From Herminiimonas fonticola (GTDB taxonomy: Bacteria; Pseudomonadota; Gammaproteobacteria; Burkholderiales; Burkholderiaceae_D), in contig NZ_PTLZ01000001.1 in the NCBI RefSeq assembly GCF_003293745.1, positions 682,001 through 746,000 on the forward strand: a stretch of 64,000 bases of DNA, given 5' to 3'. How positions within the stretch are numbered: the stretch's first letter is position 1; every line of letters starts with the position of its first letter. The notes beneath the pieces are model-generated. The model worked only from the letters and a program-made list of their open reading frames with translations, had not been told where the DNA came from and did no database searches. Made by a program: the position numbers and the translations under genes. Shown piece after piece: positions 29,211 through 38,002 of this stretch.

Positions 29211-29303
29211 TCAGATTTACGTACCTGCAGCAATTTAATAATTAAGTAGCGATCGCCGTTTTTTAGCGATAGCAAACAAAGAACCTGAAACTGGAATTTG
29301 AAT

Positions 29304-31109
29304 ATGTCTATGCGAACTCACTACTGCGGCCTTACTTCTGAAGCGCTGCTCGATCAAACCGTCAGCCTGTGCGGCTGGGTCCATCGTCGTCGCGATCATG
29401 GCGGCGTCATCTTCATCGATCTGCGCGATCGCGAAGGTCTGGTGCAAATCGTTTGTGATCCGGATCGCGTCGACGTATTCAAGGCAGCGGAAGCTGTACG
29501 TAACGAATTCTGCCTGCGCATCACCGGCGTCGTGCGTAATCGTCCTGACGGCACCACCAACAGCAATCTGACTTCGGGCAAGATCGAAGTGCTGGCGCAT
29601 GAACTGGAAGTATTGAATGCTTCCGTCACGCCACCGTTCCAGCTGGACGACGACAACCTGTCGGAAACCACACGCCTGACACATCGCGTGCTGGATCTGC
29701 GCCGTCCGCAAATGCAAAACAATCTGCGCCTGCGTTACAAGGTCACGATGGAAGTGCGCAAGTTCCTCGATGCGCAAGGCTTCATCGATATCGAAACGCC
29801 GATGTTGACCAAGTCGACACCGGAAGGCGCGCGCGATTATCTGGTGCCATCACGTGTCAACGCCGGTCACTTCTTCGCGTTGCCGCAATCGCCGCAATTG
29901 TTCAAGCAATTGCTGATGGTTGCCAACTTCGATCGCTATTACCAAATCACCAAATGCTTCCGCGATGAAGATTTGCGTGCCGATCGTCAGCCTGAATTTA
30001 CGCAGATCGATTGCGAAACTTCGTTCATGAATGAACAGGAAATTCGCGATCTGTTCGAAGGCATGATTCGTCTGGTCTTCAAAAACTGCCTGAATGTCGA
30101 TTTGCCAAATCCATTCCCGGTAATGGATTACGCAACTGCGATGGGCTTGTACGGTTCCGACAAACCGGACATGCGCGTCAAGCTCTCGTTCACCGATTTG
30201 ACCGAGATCATGAAAGAGGTGGAATTCAAGGTGTTCTCGGGCGCGGCGAATATGGAAAACGGCCGTGTAGTCGGCTTGCGCGTCCCGGGTGGCGGCGCGA
30301 TGCCACGTTCCGAGATCGATGCGTACACCCAGTTCGTCGCGATCTACGGCGCCAAAGGCCTGGCTTACATCAAGGTCAATGAAAAAGCCAAGGGCCGCGA
30401 TGGCTTGCAATCGCCTATCGTGAAAAACATACACGACGAAGCGCTGGCAAAAATTATCGAAGCAACCGGCGCAGAAGACGGCGACCTGATTTTCTTCGGT
30501 GCTGACAAAGCAAAAGTAGTTAACGATGCGATCGGTGCTTTGCGCGTCAAAGTCGGTCACAGCGATTTCGGCAAGAAAAACGGTTTGTTCGACGATGTAT
30601 GGCGTCCATTGTGGGTAGTCGACTTCCCTATGTTTGAATTCGACGAAGACAACCAGCGCTGGTCGGCAACCCACCATCCATTCACCGCACCTAAAGACGG
30701 TCATGAAGACTTGATGGAAACCAATCCGGGTAAATGTCTTTCCAAAGCCTACGATATGGTTTTGAATGGTTGGGAACTGGGCGGCGGTTCGGTCCGTATC
30801 CATCGTGCCGACGTGCAAAGCAAAGTGTTCCGCGCCTTGAAAATCGGTGCAGAAGAAGCGCAACTGAAGTTCGGTTTCTTGCTGGACGCCTTGCAATATG
30901 GCGCGCCTCCGCATGGTGGTCTGGCATTCGGTCTGGATCGTATCGTCACCATGATGACCGGTGCCGAATCTATCCGCGACGTGATCGCTTTCCCGAAAAC
31001 ACAGCGCGCGCAATGTCTGTTGACGCAAGCGCCGTCGGAAGTCGACGAGAAGCAATTGCGCGAATTGCACATTCGTTTGCGCAATGTGGAGCCAGTAGTA
31101 AAAGGCTAA
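29304..31109 (+). CDS. aspS: Aspartate-tRNA(Asp/Asn) ligase, non-discriminating type
   Basis: 601 residues from ATG 29304; an ATG two codons later would start like E. coli AspRS (MRT-YCG). Class II motifs: [20 protein letters not shown] (motif 1 region), [18 protein letters not shown] (motif 2) and [15 protein letters not shown] (motif 3); the bacterial GAD insertion domain lies between ~290 and 410. In the anticodon-binding domain the residue after RRRD is His (RRRDHGG) and a Gly is in RPDGTTN. These match His31 and Gly83 of Pseudomonas aeruginosa AspRS, which permit charging of tRNA-Asn; discriminating E. coli AspRS has Leu and Lys there. It should therefore make Asp-tRNA-Asn for conversion by GatCAB. 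Confidence 0.96.
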   Translation: MSMRTHYCGLTSEALLDQTVSLCGWVHRRRDHGGVIFIDLRDREGLVQIVCDPDRVDVFKAAEAVRNEFCLRITGVVRNRPDGTTNSNLTSGKIEVLAHELEVLNASVTPPFQLDDDNLSETTRLTHRVLDLRRPQMQNNLRLRYKVTMEVRKFLDAQGFIDIETPMLTKSTPEGARDYLVPSRVNAGHFFALPQSPQLFKQLLMVANFDRYYQITKCFRDEDLRADRQPEFTQIDCETSFMNEQEIRDLFEGMIRLVFKNCLNVDLPNPFPVMDYATAMGLYGSDKPDMRVKLSFTDLTEIMKEVEFKVFSGAANMENGRVVGLRVPGGGAMPRSEIDAYTQFVAIYGAKGLAYIKVNEKAKGRDGLQSPIVKNIHDEALAKIIEATGAEDGDLIFFGADKAKVVNDAIGALRVKVGHSDFGKKNGLFDDVWRPLWVVDFPMFEFDEDNQRWSATHHPFTAPKDGHEDLMETNPGKCLSKAYDMVLNGWELGGGSVRIHRADVQSKVFRALKIGAEEAQLKFGFLLDALQYGAPPHGGLAFGLDRIVTMMTGAESIRDVIAFPKTQRAQCLLTQAPSEVDEKQLRELHIRLRNVEPVVKG

Positions 31110-31140
31110 GTCTCTAGGCTTGGTGCTTTTACGGCATAAT

Positions 31141-31170
31141 AAAAAGGCGCGGAATTCCGCGCCTTTTTTT
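31141..31170 (+). terminator. Rho-independent terminator of aspS
   Basis: Perfect 18-bp palindrome (GGCGCGGAA and its complement) flanked by five A and seven T, 32 bp after the aspS stop. Confidence 0.95.
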
Positions 31171-31227
31171 CGCACCTTTTTCCGTTCCTATGCTTTGCTT
31201 CTATGCACTTTGAAAGACACGATTGGT

Positions 31228-31758
31228 ATGAACCGGCCTTACAAAATTCCTGAGTCCGTTTTGGTGGTCATCCATACTGCCAAACTGGAAGTGCTGTTGA
31301 TTGAGCGCGCCGACAGGCCTGGTTTCTGGCAGTCGGTGACAGGTTCCAAAGACAGCGTGGATGAGCTTTTTCTGGAAACGGCCGTGCGTGAAGTTGAAGA
31401 GGAAACAGGTATAGCGGTACGAAATTTGCCTGAAGAACCAGAGCGGGCCTCAGAAGTTGCTTCAGAGATTACGTCAGTGAGCGCGCATGTTGCATTGGAA
31501 AATCTCAAGGATTGGCAACTTTCCAATGTCTATGACATCTATCCTGTATGGCAACATCGTTATGGACCGGATGTGACACGCAATACCGAGCATGTTTTTG
31601 GTTTGCTGGTGCCACGCGACATTCCGGTTGTGTTGGCACCGCGCGAGCATTTGAACTTCATGTGGCTCCCTTACCGCGAAGCTGCCGATAAATGTTTTTC
31701 CGCATCGAATGCCGAGGCAATTTTAATGTTGCCCAAGTATGTCGACGCCAAGGGATAA
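31228..31758 (+). CDS. nudB: Dihydroneopterin triphosphate diphosphatase (Nudix)
   Basis: 176 residues from ATG 31228. A longer reading from 31120 would run through the aspS terminator and is rejected. The N-terminus RPYKIPESVLVVIHT and QSVTGSKD are typical of NudB. The Nudix box is SVDELFLETAVREVEEETGI, with REVEEE-G as metal ligands and one extra residue between its first Gly and Glu. Removes pyrophosphate from dihydroneopterin triphosphate in folate synthesis. Its position downstream of aspS matches the common betaproteobacterial order. Confidence 0.93.
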   Translation: MNRPYKIPESVLVVIHTAKLEVLLIERADRPGFWQSVTGSKDSVDELFLETAVREVEEETGIAVRNLPEEPERASEVASEITSVSAHVALENLKDWQLSNVYDIYPVWQHRYGPDVTRNTEHVFGLLVPRDIPVVLAPREHLNFMWLPYREAADKCFSASNAEAILMLPKYVDAKG

Positions 31759-31844
31759 GGTCCGTAAAGAACACTTGCAATTGCATACCCTGGAGCAGAT
31801 TCATTCGATCGTAGCGTCAATTTAATTAGCCAGGTATAAACTGC

Positions 31845-32639
31845 ATGAAACTACGCATTACGACTTACAACATACACAAGGGCGTGTCGTCGTTCGGCGC
31901 CAGACCGCGCGTACACGCACTAAAACAAGCCATCAATGCCATGCAATCGGACGTCCTTTTTCTGCAGGAAGTGCAGGGGCGTCACGATTTACATGCGCTA
32001 AAACATGCGACCGATTGGCCGGAGTTGTCGCAACAGGATTTTCTTGCCGGCGATTCGCATCAATCTGCGTATGGCATGAATGCAATCTATGATCATGGCC
32101 ATCATGGCAATGCCTTGTTGAGCTGCTATCCGATTCTGTCGTCTCGCAATCAGAATATTTCCGATCACAAGTATGAGTCGCGCGGCATCCTGCATTGCGT
32201 GGTGCGAACGCCGGAAGCCGAGGTACATTGCTTTGTGATTCATCTGGGCTTGTTTGCAGGTAGTAGAAAACGCCAGACGGAAGCCTTGATAGATGCAGTC
32301 TCCAGCTCGGCACCTCCTGATGCGCCATTGATCATCGCTGGCGATTTCAACGATTGGGGTAATCATCTGAGCGAGGAGTTGCGTGCACAGTTGGATGTGG
32401 CAGAAGTCTTCGATGCAAATCTTTCCAAGCGCGGCTTCGGCAGTTACCTGCGTCAGTTGAGCGGTCGCGGTATCAAGATTCAGCCTGCACGTACTTTTCC
32501 GGCGGCGATGCCTTTCCTGCAGCTTGATCGGATTTATGTGCGCGGATTCAAAGTAGAATCAGCCGAAGTCCTGCACGGGGCAATATGGGCGAAGTTGTCT
32601 GATCATGCTCCCATCGTCGCAAATTTGACGCTGAAATAA
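31845..32639 (+). CDS. Endonuclease/exonuclease/phosphatase (EEP) family protein
   Basis: 264 residues, no signal peptide. EEP fold signatures: TTYNIHKGV with the metal-binding Asn, LFLQEVQG with the Glu, IIAGDFNDWG with catalytic Asp and Asn, and SDHAPIVANL with the terminal Asp-His pair. Substrate may be nucleic acid or a phospho-head group. It lies 120 bp upstream of clsB, a pairing seen in other betaproteobacteria and suggestive of phospholipid metabolism, but that is inference. Confidence 0.88.
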   Translation: MKLRITTYNIHKGVSSFGARPRVHALKQAINAMQSDVLFLQEVQGRHDLHALKHATDWPELSQQDFLAGDSHQSAYGMNAIYDHGHHGNALLSCYPILSSRNQNISDHKYESRGILHCVVRTPEAEVHCFVIHLGLFAGSRKRQTEALIDAVSSSAPPDAPLIIAGDFNDWGNHLSEELRAQLDVAEVFDANLSKRGFGSYLRQLSGRGIKIQPARTFPAAMPFLQLDRIYVRGFKVESAEVLHGAIWAKLSDHAPIVANLTLK

Positions 32640-32759
32640 ACGATGGCCTGAACGGCCATTAATAGAAAGTGGGCGTATGCATTCTGTGCGCCCCGAAAAA
32701 TCGGCACAGATCAGTCGCGCTTATGCGGCTCATCATTCATTGCAAGGCAGCCTAAACTT

Positions 32760-33926
32760 ATGCGCTCGGTTAGCTTTATCGGTCTAAACGATATCCAGCT
32801 CTTGCATTGCGGTGAAGAATATTTCCCCGCAATGATCGAGGCGTTCGACGCTGCACAATCAGAAATTTATCTGGAAACGTATATTTTTTCTGCGGATGAA
32901 ACTGCGGAGAAAATCAAGGCAGCGCTGGTGCGCGCAGTACAGCGCGGCGTGATGGTCAATGTCACTACAGACTGGATAGGCACAGGCAATCAGGCATCGC
33001 GCACACTGCAACGCGAGTTTGATGCGACTGGTGTGGAACATCGCAGTTTCAATCCGTGGTTCGTGCGCGGTATCGCTCGCATGCATAAAAAGCTGTGTGT
33101 GGTGGATAGAACGGTGGCGTTTCTCGGCGGTGTGAATATCGTTGACGACATGCATGGCGATGACGATCACGGCATTACTTTGCCGGCACCGCGTTGGGAT
33201 TTCGGCGTGCGCATAGTCGGGCCGCTAGTCGCGACTATTCATTGGGAAATGGCCGTGAGCTGGGCGCGCCTCGGCAATCTCAGTCTGCGTACGCGCTGGG
33301 CGACATTCAGGGAACAGCAATCGCGCAAGTCTACGGATGCGCGCGAACCTATCGTGGCTGGCTTGGTGGTACGTGACAATTTGCGGAATCGCCGCACGAT
33401 ACAAAATGCCTATTTAAAAGCGCTGGGTGGTGCGCGCGAGTCGGCCTTGCTGGCGAATCCGTATTTCGCTCCCGGTCGAAAATTGCGCAAAGCCTTATCG
33501 TCAGCAGCATTGCGTGGCGTCGATGTGACCTTGCTATTGGGCGTAGGTCAATATCGTTTTCAGGATGTCATTGCACGCTCCTTCTATCCGAAATTATTGA
33601 AGGCTGGCGTCAAGATTGTGGAATACAAAAAAACGCAATTGCACGGCAAGGTCGCAGTGGTCGATGATCAATGGGCGACGGTCGGCTCCAGCAATTATGA
33701 CGGCTTCAGCCTGTTTGTGAATCAGGAGGCGAACGTGGTCGTGATCGACGCCGGTTTTGCAGAGCAATTACGTGCGCATATCGAGCGGGGCGTAGCGGAT
33801 GGCGTGGCAGTCGACTTGTCGGAGTTCGACAAGATCCCTTGGTACAAGAGGGCGTTTTATCATTTTGCTTATTTTATTTATAAAAACCTGCTGCGGCTGA
33901 TTACCTGGGGCAGGTCTGCTGAATGA
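32760..33926 (+). CDS. clsB: Cardiolipin synthase, ClsB-type
   Basis: 388 residues, no N-terminal membrane helices, as in ClsB rather than ClsA. Two phospholipase-D HKD motifs: MHKKLCVVDRTVAFLGGVNI (~102-121) and LHGKVAVVDDQWATVGSSNY (~294-313). Condenses phosphatidyl donors to cardiolipin at the inner membrane. A final hydrophobic patch (YHFAYFIYKNLLRLITW) may bind membrane. Followed by a terminator. Confidence 0.92.
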   Translation: MRSVSFIGLNDIQLLHCGEEYFPAMIEAFDAAQSEIYLETYIFSADETAEKIKAALVRAVQRGVMVNVTTDWIGTGNQASRTLQREFDATGVEHRSFNPWFVRGIARMHKKLCVVDRTVAFLGGVNIVDDMHGDDDHGITLPAPRWDFGVRIVGPLVATIHWEMAVSWARLGNLSLRTRWATFREQQSRKSTDAREPIVAGLVVRDNLRNRRTIQNAYLKALGGARESALLANPYFAPGRKLRKALSSAALRGVDVTLLLGVGQYRFQDVIARSFYPKLLKAGVKIVEYKKTQLHGKVAVVDDQWATVGSSNYDGFSLFVNQEANVVVIDAGFAEQLRAHIERGVADGVAVDLSEFDKIPWYKRAFYHFAYFIYKNLLRLITWGRSAE

Positions 33927-34059
33927 CTGCATCGTGTATCGATGAGTGAAAGACATTACGCTTTCGCATGAATGTTTTTGTCTATGTCTGGTTGCGTTGC
34001 CAGTAAATGAATGCTCGCTGACGCGCAATAAAAAATCCAATTACACTAATCAACTCTTC

Positions 34060-34092
34060 ATGACGCCGGCATGCTGGCGTCATTGTTATTTT
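34060..34092 (+). terminator. Probable terminator of clsB
   Basis: Eight-base stem ATGACGCC / GGCGTCAT around GGCATGCT, followed by TGTTATTTTC. The U-tract is interrupted, so efficiency is uncertain. Confidence 0.7.
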
Positions 34093-34101
34093 CAAGTCTG
34101 A

Positions 34102-35523
34102 TTGGCAAGTGTGGAGAAAATTCTGAAGCAACAGCCCGGTAATCATATTGAAATCAGCGAACAGGACGGCTTGCCGCTGGAGCAGCGCCGCTGGGCGATA
34201 GTCGCAGTCTCCATCGGCGTGGCGATGTCTTCACTGGACACGGCGATCGCCAATACCGCCTTGCCGGCAATGGCCAGCCAGTTGCAAGCGACGGCCGCCG
34301 ATTCGGTCTGGATCGTCAATGCTTACCAACTGGCGATGGTAGCAACTCTGTTGCCATTTGCCGCGCTGGGCGAAATACTCGGTTACCGCCGCGTCAGTAT
34401 CTTTGGATTGTTTTTGTTTACGCTGGCGTCGCTGGCCTGCGCCTGCGCGTGGAACCTGCCAACGCTGCTCGTTGCGCGCCTGTTTCAGGGCGTGGGTGCG
34501 AGTGCGATCATGGGCGTCAACACGGCGATGCTGCGCGCGATCTATCCGGCACGCATTCTCGGGCGCGGCCTCGGTACCAACGCGCTGGTGGTTGCAGTGG
34601 CGTTTACGGCAGGCCCGAGTGTGGCATCGTTGATACTGTCGGCCTGGTCCTGGCCATGGCTGTTTGCCATCAATGTGCCACTCGGTGTGATTGCCTTGCT
34701 GCTGGCGCGCAAGGTTTTGCCAGTGACCCGGCAGGCCGCGCACAAGTTCGACGCGCTGACGGCAATCTATAACGTAGGTGCTTTCGGAATGCTGATTCTG
34801 ACCATAGGCGACGCCGCACATTTGGTGGAATGGAGAAGACTGGTCATTGAAGTAGTGGTCACCGCTGCGTTCTTCATCCTGCTGTTGCGTCGGCAGGGCG
34901 GGCATCAGGCGCCGATGTTGCCGGTGGACTTGTTTCGCCGACCGTTGTTTGCGCTTTCTTCATTGACGGCCGTGTGTACGTTTGCGGCCCAAAGCCTGGC
35001 CTTCGTTTCGCTGCCGTTTTACTTCCAGATGGTACTCGGTCGTTCAGCCGTGGAAACAGGTTTTCTGATTACGCCATGGGCAGTGCTGGTCGGCATCATG
35101 GCGCCGATTGCCGGCCGTTTGAGCGACCATTATCCGCCGGGGCTGCTGGGTGGCATCGGTTTGGCGGTATTGTCGGGCGGGATGGTTTCACTGATTCTGA
35201 TGCCTGAGAATCCGTCGACATTCGCGATTTGCTGGCGTATGGCAGTGTGCGGAATCGGCTTCGGTTTTTTTCAGGCACCCAATCTGAAGGCCATCATGCA
35301 CAGTGCGCCGCCGGAACGCAGCGGCGGTGCCAGCGGCATCATCGCGACGTCGCGTTTGATCGGGCAGGCATCGGGGGCAGCGCTGGTGGCGTTTTGTTTT
35401 ACTATTTCGAGTAACAACGGCGAGTTGTATGCATTGATGCTGGGCGCTGGTTTTGCCGTTGCCGGCAGCATTGCGAGCTTTTCACGTTTGTTCGTGACGC
35501 CGTTGTCGTTTAGAAAGCCTTGA
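34102..35523 (+). CDS. MFS transporter, DHA2 (14-helix drug:H+ antiporter) type
   Basis: About 473 residues from a TTG at 34102; GTG at 34111 is an equal alternative and neither has a strong ribosome-binding site. LDTAIANTALPAM (~42-54) is the motif D1 of DHA2 exporters, and GALGEILGYRR-like AALGEILGYRRVSIFG is motif A. Around 12-14 hydrophobic segments follow. Members expel drugs, dyes or bile-type compounds. It stands alone, with no adjacent regulator or membrane-fusion protein, so substrate and regulation are open. Confidence 0.87.
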   Translation: MASVEKILKQQPGNHIEISEQDGLPLEQRRWAIVAVSIGVAMSSLDTAIANTALPAMASQLQATAADSVWIVNAYQLAMVATLLPFAALGEILGYRRVSIFGLFLFTLASLACACAWNLPTLLVARLFQGVGASAIMGVNTAMLRAIYPARILGRGLGTNALVVAVAFTAGPSVASLILSAWSWPWLFAINVPLGVIALLLARKVLPVTRQAAHKFDALTAIYNVGAFGMLILTIGDAAHLVEWRRLVIEVVVTAAFFILLLRRQGGHQAPMLPVDLFRRPLFALSSLTAVCTFAAQSLAFVSLPFYFQMVLGRSAVETGFLITPWAVLVGIMAPIAGRLSDHYPPGLLGGIGLAVLSGGMVSLILMPENPSTFAICWRMAVCGIGFGFFQAPNLKAIMHSAPPERSGGASGIIATSRLIGQASGAALVAFCFTISSNNGELYALMLGAGFAVAGSIASFSRLFVTPLSFRKP

Positions 35524-35676
35524 ATCGGCTAATCAATATTTCAGAAGCGGGCAACACCTGCCAGGAACTGGAAATACGTACTTTCACTTCAGCGGAAAGA
35601 GTCATTTTTTTGCGAAGCGATTTCCTGTCGGGGTCGCTACAATGGGGTTTTAGAAAAGTATCAATTAGCATTCACA

Positions 35677-36057
35677 ATGGCAACAGAAAACGTACGCATC
35701 GATAAATGGTTGTGGGCTGCGCGATTTTTCAAAACGCGAACGCTGGCTGCCGATGCTGTCGATAATGGCAAAGTCAAACTGGACAGGGATCGCATCAAGC
35801 CCGCACGCAACGTCAAGGTTGGCGAGATTCTGCACATTGATAATGGCGCGACTGAATGGGAAGTGACTGTGATGGCCTTGTCTGATGTGCGCGGTTCGGC
35901 AGAAATGGCGCAGAAGCTTTATGCCGAAACAGAGCAAAGCATAGTCAAGCGCCAGCAGGAGGCGGAGAAAAGAAAATTCTTCAAGGAGCCGGGATTGGCG
36001 CTAAAGGGACGACCGACCAAACGCGATCGACGTCTGCTCGACAAGACGAATCAGTAA
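35677..36057 (+). CDS. hslR: S4-domain RNA-binding protein, Hsp15-like
   Basis: 126 residues. S4 domain at the N-terminus: RIDKWLWAARFFKTRTLAAD and the loop NGKVKLDRDRIKPARNVKVGE. A basic C-terminal tail (KRQQEAEKRKFFKEPG...GRPTKRDRR) is characteristic of Hsp15, which binds stalled 50S subunits carrying nascent peptide. No heat-shock promoter was recognised upstream. Confidence 0.9.
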   Translation: MATENVRIDKWLWAARFFKTRTLAADAVDNGKVKLDRDRIKPARNVKVGEILHIDNGATEWEVTVMALSDVRGSAEMAQKLYAETEQSIVKRQQEAEKRKFFKEPGLALKGRPTKRDRRLLDKTNQ

Positions 36058-36117
36058 TCGATTTCAGATGATAGTATTCAATAGCATTCAAACCAAAACA
36101 GCTGCCAGGAGACATTC

Positions 36118-37908
36118 ATGGGTCAATACGTTGCGCCTCTGCGCGATATGCAATTTGTGCTGCACGAACTGCTGCACGTTGCAGATGAATTGAAGCAATT
36201 ACCTAAGCATGCCGACATCGATGCCGATATCATCAATCAGGTGCTGGAAGAGGGTGGCAAGTTCACTTCAGAAGTACTGTTCCCACTCAATCATTCAGGC
36301 GATCGTGAAGGCTGCAAGCTGGACACGAACACGCATGAAGTTACTCCACCAAAAGGTTTCAAAGCGGCGTATGAACAATACGTGGCAGCCGGCTGGCCAT
36401 CACTGACTTGCGATCCGGAATACGGTGGCCAGGGCTTGCCTATGGTCGTGCAAAACTCGTTTTACGAAATGTTGAACGCATCGAATCAGGCGTGGACCAT
36501 GTACCCGGGCCTGTCGCACGGCGCGTACGAATGCCTGCATGAACACGGCACCGATGAACAGAAAGCGCTGTATCTGCCGAAGCTGGTTTCCGGCGAATGG
36601 ACAGGCACCATGTGTCTGACAGAAGCGCATTGCGGTACCGATCTCGGCTTGCTGCGTTCCAAGGCCGAGCCGCAGGGCGATGGCTCATACAAAATCACCG
36701 GCAGCAAGATTTTCATCTCGGCCGGTGAGCACGACATGGCGCAAAACATTTTGCATCTGGTGCTGGCGCGTCTGCCGGATGCGCCTGCTGGCACCAAAGG
36801 TATTTCACTCTTCATCGTGCCGAAATTCTTGCCGAATGCAGATGGCAGCATAGGTGCACGCAATCCGATTTTCTGCGGTGCGCTGGAAGAGAAGATGGGC
36901 ATACACGGCAACGCAACCTGCCAGATGAATATCGATGGCGCTATAGGCTGGATGATAGGCGAGCCGAACAAGGGTTTGAACGCGATGTTCGTGATGATGA
37001 ATGCGGCGCGCCTGGGCGTTGGCATGCAATCTTTGGGTTTGACCGAAGTCGCGTATCAAAACGCCTTGATCTACGCGAAGGATAGATTGCAAATGCGCAG
37101 CCTGACCGGAGCAAAAGAAGCCAGCAAGCCAGCCGACCCTATCATTGTGCATCCCGATGTGCGTCGCATGTTGCTGACGGCAAAAGCATATGCCGAAGGT
37201 GGCCGGGCATTCAGCTCGTATGTCGCACTGCAGATCGACAAGGAACTGAATCATCCGGATGAAGCGATCCGTGCCGAAGCGGTTGATGAAGTGGCGTTGT
37301 TGACTCCTATCATCAAGGCCTTCCTCACCGACAATGGCTGGATCTCTACCTCGGAAGCGATGCAGGTGTACGGTGGTCACGGCTTTATCTCCGAATGGGG
37401 CATGGAGCAATACGTGCGCGACTCGCGCATCAACATGATTTATGAAGGCACTAATACGATCCAGTCGCTGGATTTGCTGGGCCGCAAAATCCTGCTGGAT
37501 AACGGCAACAAGCTGCGCAAGTTCGGTGAAAAAATTCGTGCCTTCATTGAAGAAAACGGCACCGATGAAGCGATGTCGGAGTTCATCACACCGCTCGCTG
37601 ACCTCGCAGAAAAAGTGCAAAAGCTGACTATGGAAATCGGTATGAAGGCTTTCCAGAATCCGGATGAAGTCGGCGCCGCAGCTGTGCCATATCTGCGTGT
37701 GGTCGGTCATCTGATCTACGCCTACTTCTTTGCGCAAATGGCAAAGATCGCCTTGGCGAAACAGGATGGCGGCGATAACTTCTACAAATCGAAACTGGCA
37801 ACAGCGCGTTTCTATTTCGGCCGCCTGCTGCCGGAAACCGCGATGCTGATTCGCCAGGCGCGTTCCGGCTCGGCCAATCTGATGGCACTGGATGCCGAAC
37901 TGTTTTAA
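36118..37908 (+). CDS. Acyl-CoA dehydrogenase (FadE-like, long form)
   Basis: 596 residues. MCLTEAHCGTDLGLL (~162-176) and the later TGSKIFISAGEHD are the acyl-CoA dehydrogenase N-terminal and middle domain signatures. MQVYGGHGFISEWGMEQY and RINMIYEGTNTIQSLDLLGRK carry the FAD contacts and the catalytic Glu. The extra ~130-residue C-terminal helical domain marks the longer Acyl-CoA_dh_C family seen with aromatic or medium-chain substrates. CAGGAGACATTC gives a good ribosome-binding site. First gene of a beta-oxidation set with the two following genes. Confidence 0.92.
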   Translation: MGQYVAPLRDMQFVLHELLHVADELKQLPKHADIDADIINQVLEEGGKFTSEVLFPLNHSGDREGCKLDTNTHEVTPPKGFKAAYEQYVAAGWPSLTCDPEYGGQGLPMVVQNSFYEMLNASNQAWTMYPGLSHGAYECLHEHGTDEQKALYLPKLVSGEWTGTMCLTEAHCGTDLGLLRSKAEPQGDGSYKITGSKIFISAGEHDMAQNILHLVLARLPDAPAGTKGISLFIVPKFLPNADGSIGARNPIFCGALEEKMGIHGNATCQMNIDGAIGWMIGEPNKGLNAMFVMMNAARLGVGMQSLGLTEVAYQNALIYAKDRLQMRSLTGAKEASKPADPIIVHPDVRRMLLTAKAYAEGGRAFSSYVALQIDKELNHPDEAIRAEAVDEVALLTPIIKAFLTDNGWISTSEAMQVYGGHGFISEWGMEQYVRDSRINMIYEGTNTIQSLDLLGRKILLDNGNKLRKFGEKIRAFIEENGTDEAMSEFITPLADLAEKVQKLTMEIGMKAFQNPDEVGAAAVPYLRVVGHLIYAYFFAQMAKIALAKQDGGDNFYKSKLATARFYFGRLLPETAMLIRQARSGSANLMALDAELF

Positions 37909-38002
37909 ATCTAGCCCTAATATTATTGCGATTGAAACGGTGCGCTATTTACTAAGCGTTGATTGCGTACCATTCATCAAGAGTTTATCGAGAGGTTAAA
38001 GC

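Noticed and set aside
29850-31175. Open frame of about 440 codons opposite aspS
   Set aside because: Antisense shadow; it also runs through the aspS terminator.
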